Source: Humulus lupulus (Eukaryota; Streptophyta; Magnoliopsida; Rosales; Cannabaceae). Taken from it: DNA of 64,000 nucleotides. The stretch's first letter is position 1. Each line of letters starts with the position of its first letter. Position numbers and translations under genes: made by a program. Below, one piece after another: positions 30,657 through 39,990 of the stretch. The notes beneath the pieces were generated by a model. That model saw only the letters and a program-made list of their open reading frames with translations, searched no databases and had not been told where the DNA came from. The stretch spans positions 229,154,360 to 229,218,359 of the forward strand of contig NC_084793.1 of assembly GCF_963169125.1 (NCBI RefSeq), written 5' to 3'.

Positions 30657-31740
30657 TGTTAGAGAATATATATTATTGCTCAATGGAATTATGGAAAAAC
30701 CAAATACAACTCTATGCAAAAATACAATGGACAAGATAATATTGATTAAATAAGTATTACAACTCAATTGCTCAAAATAAAAGTAAATAGAAAGATGTAG
30801 AAGAAGAAGATTACAAACTCAATACTATAACAATACAAGTAAATAAGAAGAACAAGAGGAACAAAAGAATGAAAACACAAACAAACTCTCACACAACCAA
30901 AGTGTAGAGTAGTGGGGATCACCAACTTGAACAAGGTTCAAGACCTTTGTCCAAAATCTTATTTCCCCCTATTCTCTAAGCACTAAGGGATCTCTCAAGG
31001 AAATAGCTCTCTGGAATTATCAAGCTTTTTGGTGTATTTTCCAGCCAAGTGCGTTGTGGATGAAAAATAGTGTGTCATACAAGTGAGCATTAGGCTCCTA
31101 TTTATAGAGTTTGAGATACCCCTTTGAATTTCAAATTCCACCAACCCCCATGGCTGTTACCAATGTTTAATTGGATGTTTATGGAATTAAAATGGAGATT
31201 TGGGAGTTATTTGGGATGTTAGAACCGTTCAATTTGGAAAAAACTGAAAATTCACATAGGCTGTCAGCCTCACTGGCCACGGCCATGACTTTTCAGTGGC
31301 CGCGGCCACTGGCTTCTGTCCCCCAGGCCGTGGCCACTAGAAGTCAGTGGCCGCGGCCACAGGCCATTTTCAGCACAAAAAAGTCATTTTTCCAAAACGT
31401 TCCAAAACGTCCCAAATCCTTTCCCACATGATTTTGTAACCTCCAAACACCTATTGGGAGTTAAAAACATGTCTCCAACAGTCATATATCATCATGACTT
31501 TATGAAATCCAATCTCAAATGTGTAACATATAATATACACATTATTGGGTAATATTTGGGAGTTACAAATTTGTAACTGATTTTGTAACTCCAAAATATG
31601 TCACATTTGGGCACACACATTAGTCCAATTTTGTGACTCTCAATAATATGTTACAAGGTGTGACAAATCACATTTGTGTGACAAATCACATTTTGTCACA
31701 TTATTTAATCTAATATTATATTATATGAAATAATATAACA
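30657..31740 (-). repeat. 5' LTR of the non-autonomous element
   Basis: 1,084 bp, same termini as its partner at 27,004-28,063. It includes two adjacent GC-rich palindromic units (about 31,275-31,370) where the partner has fewer. The internal sequence on its left reads, on the minus strand, ATCAAAAGCTTATG directly after the LTR; Copia-1 has almost the same sequence in the same place. Confidence 0.85.
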
Positions 31741-32795
31741 AATACAAGTAAATAGAAAGATGTAGAAATGAAAGAAAGAAGAGAATTATAAGAACTAAAA
31801 CAAATATACTAATAAATATGTAAATAGAAATAGAAGAAGAGGATTACAAACTCAATACAACAATAATACAAGAAGAACAACCGAATGAAAAGATCAATGA
31901 AAAACAAACTCTCACACAACCAAAGTGTAGAGTAGTGGGGATCACCAACTTGAACAAGGTTCAAAACCTTTGTCCAAAAGCTTATTTCCCCCTATTCTCT
32001 AAGCACTAAGGGATCTCTCTAGGAAATAGCTCTATGGAATTATCAAGCCTCTATGGTTTATTTTCCAGCCAAGTGCTTTGTGGATGAAAAATGGTGTGTC
32101 TACAAGTGAGCATTAGACTCCTATTTATAGAGTTTGAGATACCCCTTTGAATTTAAAATTCCACCAACCCCCATGGCAGTTACCAATGTTTAATTGGATG
32201 TTTATGGAATTAAAATGGAGATTTGGGAGTTATTTGGGATGTTAGAACCGTTCAATTTGGAAAAAACTGAAAAATCATATAGGCTGTCAGCCTCACTGGC
32301 CGCGCCCAGGACTTTTCAGTGGCCGCGACCACTGGCTTCTGTCCCCCAGGCCGCGGCCACAGGCCATTTTTAGCACAAAAAAATCATTTTTCCAAAAAGT
32401 TCCAAAACGTCCCCAATCCTTTCTCACATGATTTTGTAACCTCCAAACACCTATTGGGAGTTAAAAACATGTCTCCAACAGCCATATTTCATCATGGCTT
32501 TGTGAAATCCAATCTCAAATATGTAACATATAATATACACATTATTGGGTAATATTTGGGAGTTGCAAATTTGTAACTGATTTTGTAACTCCAAAATATG
32601 TCACATTTGGGCACACACGTGTCTAATTTTGTGACTCTCAATAATATGTTACAAGGTGTGACAAATCACATTTTGTCACATTATTTAATCTAACATTATA
32701 TTATATGAAATAATATAACATTCCCCCACAAGATTAAATAATCACTTTTTTGTAACACTTATTTAATCAATCAAACATTATATTAAAATATAATA

Positions 32796-33905
32796 GTAAA
32801 ATCCTTATATGGATTGAAACAAGCTCCTAAGAAATGGCATGAGAAATTCGATCAAGCCATCATGTCTAGTGGGTTTAGGCATAACAATGGAGACAAGTGT
32901 TTGTATTCCAAAACTTGTAAGGGATATGTGATCATTGTTTGCTTATATGTGGATGACATACTTATTCTAAGTGATAGCATGAAAGTGATAGAAGAAACGA
33001 AGAGGTTTCTATCATCAACCTTCAAGATGAAAGATCTTAGAGAAGTTGACACCATACTTGGTATCAAAGTGAAGAAACATAGTGAGGGTTTTGAATTAGG
33101 GCAAACCCACTATGTTGAGAAAGTATTGAAAAAATTTAACCATCTCAAGGTTAAAGATGCCAATACTCCATTCGATCATAGTGTAAAACTAGAGAAGAAT
33201 GAAGGAAGAGCGGTGGCTTAATTGGAGTACGCTAGTGCTATAGGGAGTCTTATGTACGCTGCCCAATGTACTAGACCTGATATAGCATTTACGATAAGTA
33301 AACTTAGTAGGTTTACAAGTAATTCAAGTGTGGATCACTGGAAGGCTATTGGGAGAGTCCTAGGTTATCTTAAGAAAACCAAAGGACTAAGCCTTCCAAA
33401 TTTCCTTCAATCTTAGAAGGATATCCAGATGCAAGCTGGATGTCCAATCTTGGGGACAAGTTGTCCACAACTGGTTGGGTATTTACACTTGGTGGGGGTG
33501 CAATTTCTTAGGGTTCCAAGAAACAAACATGTATATCTCATTCCACTATGGAAGCACAGTTTATAGCTCTAGCTGCTACCGGCAAAGAGGCCGAATGGTT
33601 AAGGGATCTATTGATAGAGATACCCTGAATCAAAGAAAATGTATCCACTATATCGATACATTGTGATAGCCAAGCAATATTGGCTAGAGCATACAATAGA
33701 GTGTATAATGGGAAGTGTAGACACTTTAGTCTAAGACATGGATATGTAAGAGAATTGATTCAAAGATGAGTCATCTCAATATCCTATGTGAGAACAAGTG
33801 AAAACCTGACGGATCCTTTCACTAAGCCACTACCGAGAGATTTAGTGGCTACATCATCTCGAGGGATGGGATTTAAACTCCCTAAAGAGATTCACGATTG
33901 ATGGT
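32796..33905 (+). pseudogene. Reverse transcriptase (second part) and RNase H of Copia-1
   Basis: Resumes with SLYGLKQAPKKWHEKFDQAI. The catalytic box is in CLYVDDILILSDS, followed by FKMKDLREVDTILGIKV. A TAA at about 33,219 precedes EYASAIGSLMYAAQCTRPDI. The RNase H reads GYPDASWMSNLGDKLSTTGW, HSTMEAQFIALAATGKEAEW and, near the end, SENLTDPFTKPLPRDLV. Several stops break it. It ends at about 33,905, followed by the 3' untranslated region. Confidence 0.8.
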
Positions 33906-34491
33906 AACATATCTTAACACTAGTTATTTAACTAGTGTTAGGTTCAATAGGTAACAACAAGTCAGTCAAGTGAATATTAGTTGTACTCAAAACAAGTCCC
34001 ATCTGAGATGTTGAGTACTTGTGAGTTACCAAATTGAGGGTTAAAACCGAGAGGTTTTTTTAATAGAATTCAGTCTTGTGAAGACAAATATTTTTGGTAA
34101 CAAAATATTGTAAGAGTTCTACCTATATGGACCTAGGGGTGGTGTCGCCTCTCATGAGAATTGTGAGTATTCTCAAGAACGTCCATGAATGGAAAGTGTA
34201 CATGGCCATTAACAGTGCAAAGCGAGACATAAAGGTCTCAAGTGAACATGGCAAAGGTGTGTGTGTTATCATGGAAAGATCGTTCAATGCCTAATACAAC
34301 CAAATTTTCAACAAATTTTGTGATAATTACACTATAGTAAAGTTCAAGTTGAAAAACACTTTACTTTATGCACCAATTACTATAAGAGAGGGTTATTATT
34401 TAATCAAGTAGGGGATATGTTATATTTTAAATATAATGTTGATTGATTAAATAAGTTTTACAATAGATAAATATTTAATCTAGTGGGAGAA
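33906..34491 (+). other. 3' untranslated region and PPT of Copia-1
   Basis: Noncoding; the PPT AGTGGGAGAA (34,482-34,491) abuts the 3' LTR. A second purine run, GTAGGGGATA (about 34,409), sits about 75 bp upstream and is followed by TGTTATATTTTAAATATAA, a near copy of the LTR start. Confidence 0.75.
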
Positions 34492-35613
34492 TGTTATATT
34501 ATTTTATAAAATAATATTTTAGATTAAATAAATGTGACAAAGAGTGTCTCATATTGTAACATATAATAGAGAGTTACAATATTTAGATATAAGTGAATAT
34601 CCAAATATGTAACATATTTGGTGTTACAAATTCAGTTACAAATTTGTAGCTTCCAAATATTTCCCTTTATTTTGTAGATTTGTTGTCACACAATTTTGAG
34701 TTTAATTTCTTAAAGACATATGTGAAATGACTGTTAGAGATATGATTCTAACCCCAATAATGTGTTTTGAGAGTTACAAAATCAATTAGGAATGATTTGG
34801 AGTCGTTTGGAAAAACAACACATTTTTATGTGCTGAAAATGGTCAATGGCCGTGGCCAGGGATGTTGGTGGCCGCGGCCACTGATACTCCTAGCCGCTGC
34901 CACAAGTGTTGACTGACCAAATTTAAGTTTTTCCCAACTCTTTTGAACGGCTCCAAAAACACAAAATAACTCCAAAATCTCATTTTTAATTCCATAAACA
35001 TCCAATTAATAATTGGTAATAGTCATGAGAGTTGGTGGAATTTGAACTTCAAAGGGTGTCTCTAAACTCTATAAATAGGAGCCAATTGCTCACTTGTTTG
35101 ACACAACTTTTCTATCTATTAGAGCACTTGGCTAGAAAACACCTAGAGACTTGATTATTCCAGGAAGCAATTTCCAAATTTGTGGGAGATCCCTTAGTGC
35201 TTGAGTTAGGGGGAAATAAGCTTTTGGACAAAGGTTTCAAACCTTGTTCAAGTTGGTGATCCCCAACATTCTTCACTTTGTGTGAGTGAGAGTTGTTTGT
35301 TGTTTGTTTCTTGTTCTTACATTTTCTACTATTGCTTTTCATCTTCTTATTCTTCTTTTCTATTTACTTGTATTTTTTGTTTAGAGTTGTATTCTTTTCT
35401 TTTCTTTTGTTACAAACACTTTTACTTTATTTGTATCTTTTGTTTAGAGTTGTATTTCTCCATTCTCGTCTTCTAATTCTTCTCTTATTTATTTGTATTT
35501 TCAGTCATAGAGTTGTAACAATCATTTACTCAATCTTGTTTATTTGTATTATTTTGTCTAGCGTTGTAATATTTCTTACCATTTCTATTGAAATAACATA
35601 TATTTTCCTAACA
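34492..35613 (+). repeat. 3' LTR of Copia-1
   Basis: 1,122 bp, TGTTATATTATTTTAT to TTTTCCTAACA. TATAAATA box at 35,070-35,077; GC-rich palindromic patch at about 34,850-34,905. Very similar to the 5' LTR apart from small indels in the GC patch. Confidence 0.9.
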
Positions 35614-35651
35614 TTTGAAATATTCTCGAAATCTCGTTTTTCCCGTTTTTT

Positions 35652-36305
35652 GGGTTTTAAAAAGTAACATTTTGGTTACTTAAAATGTTAATATGTTAGC
35701 AATTGGTTACTTTTCCATAAAAAAATTATTTTTAGAGCATATTATTTTTATATACATTTTTGTTTCCTCCAAAACTTATTTGTTGAAACTTTTTTTTATC
35801 TTGAGATATCGATTAGTCATTTTTAGGTTATATTATGGTGTCTTATTATTATTAATACACTTTTACGTTGCCGATTAGTTATTTTTTAGAAACTAATGAT
35901 TTACAATAAAGTATAACAAATTACTATATAGCTTATTATTAAAAGTTACTTTTAGTTTACTATACAACTTCTTTTTTAATGAAGAATTTTAATTCACTTT
36001 CTAGTCACTAATGTAATTTACATGAGAATAATAATGTTTTTTTATTAATCAAACAAAAAAGAAACTTAAAGTTATTTTTGAATTATAATAATAAATACAC
36101 ATTTCGGTCTTTTATTATTAAGTTTTGTTTAATCAAATTAAAAAACAACTATATAGTAACTTTTTAAATACAACACATAAATTAATTATCACAAATATTA
36201 AGAAACCTTTTCATTTTTTTTTACAATTTGTTTAAGTTTACAATCAAGTTATTTTTTGGTTAACAGAATATGAAAAAGAAACTAAAATGTTGCTTTTTAT
36301 TTTGG
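35652..36305. mobile_element. Possible TIR element (MITE-like)
   Basis: The left end TTTTAAAAAGTAACATTTTGG and the reverse complement of the right end (CCAAAATAAAAAGCAACATTTTAG region) match over about 22 bp with a few differences, and more weakly inward. No clear target duplication and no coding capacity. The call rests on the inverted termini alone. Confidence 0.3.
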
Positions 36306-37370
36306 TCATCTTATCCAGCGATGGCGAAAAAACATATGCTTCCTACATATCAAAATGATCACATTGAAGAGTAAGTCGCGATGGTACTACTCTTGAGCCC
36401 AACCGACTAGCGGTGTGGCCGAAAAAGATTTTTGAAGTTAATGAGAAGAGAGAGAAATAAAGAAATATTAAAAAAACAAAAACAAAAAGTTAAATTGTAC
36501 CGTGTATATATGTACTAGGTAGAAGCAATGTATGCTGCACGTTTGCTTAGTTTTAAAGTTATAAACATTATCTATAATTTTAATAAAAACTAGTTTACTA
36601 TTTCAATATATATATATAATAGAATAAATTATAGTTCTATATTATATATAAATATTTATATCAATAATCTTTACATATAAGATATTTAAACACTTCGTTG
36701 ATATATATATATTTACGGCTACATGACATAAATATAGAATACAATAATATTTAAAAAAATTAATAATAGAAATAAAATAATAATAGAAAAAATCATAGTA
36801 TAGATAGTAATATACATGCATCAACTATTTTTAGTTTCTAATGTATCTCACAATGTTCTTTGGTGAATTTGATGAAGAAAAATAGCTTCAATCACTTGAT
36901 AAAAAACAAACTATCACACAAATTTATAAGATAAAAAAATGATATGTATGCCTTTATTATTTTTAAATAAATATGATTTAATTATTTAAATTATTAAAAA
37001 TATTCTATTTCAATTTTTTTTTTTTAAGTTTATGTTTGTTCTAGTTTTTGAATTTGTCAGTGATAACAAAATATTATATGTTATATGTTTCATATAATAT
37101 TAAGTTTATGTTTAATTAAATTTTATTTAAGTTATAAAATATATGATTTTATTATTTTTAAATAATTATCATTGTAAAATATCTCAAAAATATCCTATTT
37201 TAATTTATTTAATTATTCATTTATTTAATTTTAAGTCATGTTTCCAATGTACCGTTAAATATAAAAATATTCTGTTAAATATAAGAATATTCTCTTAAAG
37301 TTAACGGAAAAAAATAAAAAATCGTTAAAACCAAGAATTTATGTTATCTTCACATTTTTTTACATAGAAG

Positions 37371-37401
<31 letters not shown>
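37371..37401. repeat. AT/GA microsatellite
   Basis: A run of AT dinucleotides passes directly into GA dinucleotides. Confidence 0.9.
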
Positions 37402-38207
37402 AACATGAGAATAAGATAAAATTAATTTATATCTGGTATAAGAAAAACGGTATAATTGTAAATATTTGTGTACCCGTTATTATTATGAATAATTTGATAA
37501 AAACAATATAGAAAGTAAATTTTCCAATAAAAAAAATACTTATATAAGTAGGGAAAATTTTTATGGCATTTCCATTTGTTCTTTCACGAGATTTCCTCCA
37601 ACTAGCAAAATTCATTGTCTAGCCAAATTGCATGTTTAGCTAAATCATTGTCGCCATGTTAAAATTGTGACCAACATGAGATAGAAATGCCCTCAGAGAA
37701 TTAGACAATAAAGTTTTTATATAGACCAAATTATTCTTAGTTCATTTTGGTAAGCTAAATTGTTTTCCAGCATCATTACAAGAGATATAAAGTCTAAGGA
37801 AACTACATCAAATTGAAGTCCTAACCCTTGAGCCCAGATAAAGTGTCACTAGTAGCACCATAGATTTTGCTTGAAAAGCTCCTGCATAACAAAACTAAAA
37901 AGTTTAAGATATAACATCTAAATGAAGAAAATAGAAAAAGAGAAAAGATTTAAGTAGGGCCACCATTAAAACATAACAGCCCTAAACCAAGAGAATTCCC
38001 TTGGTTAGGGTTCCTCAACTGTTAAAGAAATATACATAAATTTCCTAAGAACTTAGTGTAAGTTTAAAACAAAGATAACCGAACTCCAATTCACCTTTTA
38101 GAGGTTTTGATAAAGTCGTTAATACTTGTTTTGCGAAGGAAAGAACAATTGCTCCAAATCTCACAATTTCTATTTGGGTAGATATTACAACATCAACCAT
38201 TAAATTA

Positions 38208-38238
38208 GGGGGGGGGGGGGGGGGAGGGGGGCGGGGGG
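38208..38238. repeat. Poly-G tract
   Basis: 17 G, then A, six G, C and six G. Guanine runs like this can form quadruplexes and are also assembly hot spots. Confidence 0.9.
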
Positions 38239-38488
38239 TTTCCTGATTCCTCTCTTCTTTGATACTGAGTTTGAATACTTGGTAAATATTTCTTCACAGT
38301 ATTGAGTTACCCATTGAAACAATTGGTGAGCTTGTCTTGCTGATTGTCCAGGAGAAAGAATTTGGTTGTAGAGAATTTTAATTATAGATTAGATAAGTGT
38401 TCTTTTTTTTTGTTTGTAAAGAGACATATACAACCCTTTTAATCAAATTGAATGGTTTATATATAGTAAAGTCGTTCTAAATTAAAAT

Positions 38489-39990
38489 ACGATGCTACGC
38501 TCCTGTGTTGAGTTGTATCTTCTTTGTAGTTTGATATTATTAATTGTATACCGAAGGCAGTAGATGTTTGTCTAATGGAATTCTTCATTTCTTTCAAAAA
38601 AAAAAAAAAAAAAAGACGATGCTACGCTCCTGTGCATTTCTTGGGTCTTCGCCAAGTAAGTGGCCATTTTTGTCCCCCGGGCCAGGTACTCCCTAAGTAC
38701 CTGATTAACTAGAAGCTGTGAGTCATTGAAAATCTCGACGCTTTCGGCCTTGAGCTTAAACGCTACTCGGAGCCCAGCAATGAACACCTCATACCCTGCT
38801 TCATTGTTTGAGGCGTCAAACCCAAATCTTAGAGCACTATGAACCTTGTTCCCCTCGGGGGATACCAAAATGAGGCCTACTCCGACACCATTTTCATTCG
38901 ACGATTCATCTATGTATATATTTTATGTGGGCCCAACTACTGAGGCGTCCCTAGGTCTTTCGTGGTTTTCGGTGCATTCGGCAATGAAATCTGCTAGTGC
39001 CTGTCCATTTATGGCAGTCCTCGAGTGATAAGTGATGTCAAACTGACTAAGTTCAACCAACCACTTTAGGAGTCTCTCAGATGACTCCGGATTTTCGAGG
39101 ACCTGCCGTAAGGGGTGGTTTGTGAGGACCCTGATGGGATGCGCTTGGAAGTAGGGCCTTAGATTTTGAGAAGCTACCATTAGGAAAAAGGTCAGCTTCT
39201 CCATGAACGGTTATCTGTACTCCACTCCGAGGAGTCTTTTGCTTACAAAGTACATGGAGTATTGGATGCGACCTTCCTCACGTACTAAGCTGGCACTAAT
39301 GGCACTCTCTGAGACAACCATGTAGAGAAGGAGGGGCTCTCCGTCTACGAGCTTCGACAAGATAAGTGGGTTTGCCATGTGCGCCTTCAACTGTTGGAAT
39401 GCCTGTTCACACTCCTCCGTCCATTCAAACCTCTGATCTCCTTCCTCGGAGTATGTTGAAGAACGAGATACACTTGTCTGTTGTCTTGGAAACAAAGTGA
39501 CTTAGGGTGGATATTCTTTCCGTGAGGTTCTGAACATTCTTATGCTTTTTTGGGGATGGAATATCGCTCAAGGCTTTGATCTTCTCAGGGTTTGCTTCTA
39601 TCCCTCGAGCACTAAAAATAAAGCCTAGGAACTTCCCAGAGGCAACTCCAAAAGTGCACTTTCGGGGATTCAGTTTCATCCCAAACCTGCGAAGTACCAA
39701 AAATACTTCTGTCAGGTCCTTTACATGGTCGAGGGCTGTTCTAGACTTGACCAGCATGTCATCTACATAAACCTCCATGTTCCTTCCCAACTGTTCCTTG
39801 AACATACGGTTCATGAGCCTTTGGTAGGAGGCATCAACATTCTTCAGCTTGAAGGGCATCACTTTATAGCAGTAAACTCGTTTATCAGTTCAGAAGCTGG
39901 TGTGTTCTTGATCTGCGACATGCATGGAAATCTGGTTATATCCCGAGTAGCGTCCATATAGGACAAGAGCTCATACCCGAAGGTGGCTTC
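38489..39990 (-). mobile_element. Tat-3: Gypsy Tat pol fragment (RT to RNase H)
   Basis: This minus-strand fragment is homologous to Tat-2 pol. RT palm at 39,425-39,862: MPFKLKNVDASYQRLMNRMF, then MEVYVDDMLVKSRTALDHV (YVDD box). Connection and RNase H: EQAFQQLKAHMANPLILSKL (39,211-39,495), HPIRVLTNHPLRQVLENPES and FDITYHSRTAINGQALADFI (38,923-39,204), then NNEAGYEVFIAGLRVAFKLK and VNQVLREYLARGTKMATYLA (38,572-38,868). The RT fingers, protease, gag and integrase are missing. The left end carries a LINE-tail insertion; the right end meets a new LTR at 39,991. Confidence 0.75.
38508..38615 (+). mobile_element. 5'-truncated LINE (L1-type) tail
   Basis: A 108-bp insertion ends in 19 A residues (38,596-38,614) preceded by 'gaattcttcatttctttc', the usual style of plant L1 3' ends. 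It is flanked by the perfect 19-bp duplication ACGATGCTACGCTCCTGTG (38,489-38,507 and 38,616-38,634). Poly-A plus a long target duplication indicates target-primed reverse transcription; only the extreme 3' end was copied. A SINE is possible but no tRNA-like head is seen. Confidence 0.8.

Larger units (their letters stand above)
27004..31740 (-). mobile_element. Complete non-autonomous LTR element (LARD-like)
   Basis: 4,737 bp flanked by perfect AATAC duplications (26,999-27,003 and 31,741-31,745). It has two LTRs: the 3' one at 27,004-28,063 with a PPT at 28,064-28,078, and the 5' one at 30,657-31,740. On the minus strand the internal region opens with a relic of the Copia-1-type gag start, with an ATG near 30,640 and a few similar codons. 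It ends with sequence homologous to the end of Copia-1 pol and its 3' untranslated region (28,064-28,700). Between them lies AT-rich, hairpin-dense noncoding DNA. No open frame of note exists, so it must borrow proteins from relatives. Confidence 0.85.
26879..32795 (-). mobile_element. Solo LTR (family related to Copia-1) with a 5'-extended end, itself interrupted
   Basis: Its parts are 26,879-27,003 and 31,746-32,795, flanked by GTAAA (26,874-26,878 and 32,796-32,800). In minus orientation it ends TTCTCTAACA. The usual LTR start (TGTTATATTATTTCATA) lies at 32,720, but the insertion continues 75 bp further to 32,795. That stretch includes the usual PPT (TTCCCCCAC on the plus strand) and a second copy of LTR-start-like sequence. 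The complete non-autonomous element 27,004-31,740 is inserted in it. Confidence 0.75.
22855..35613 (+). mobile_element. Copia-1: Ty1/Copia element with nested insertions
   Basis: Plus-oriented Copia element with a 5' LTR (22,855-23,958), gag, protease, integrase, RT, RNase H, a PPT and a 3' LTR (34,492-35,613). Its RT is interrupted by a solo LTR (26,879-32,795) that in turn hosts a complete non-autonomous element. The flanking pentanucleotides are CCTGA and TTTGA, which match at three of five positions, so the target duplication has mutated or the ends derive from recombination. Pol contains several stops. Confidence 0.85.
36306..38488. other. AT-rich intergenic DNA, no gene seen
   Basis: There is no sustained open frame on either strand. 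Contains an (AT)n(GA)n microsatellite at 37,371-37,401 and an interrupted poly-G tract at 38,208-38,238. It may be ordinary plant intergenic sequence or an old unidentified transposon; I could not recognise it. Confidence 0.4.

Noticed and set aside
36306..38488. Possible host gene in the least repetitive stretch
   Set aside because: No frame longer than about 60 codons and no recognisable exon or splice pattern.
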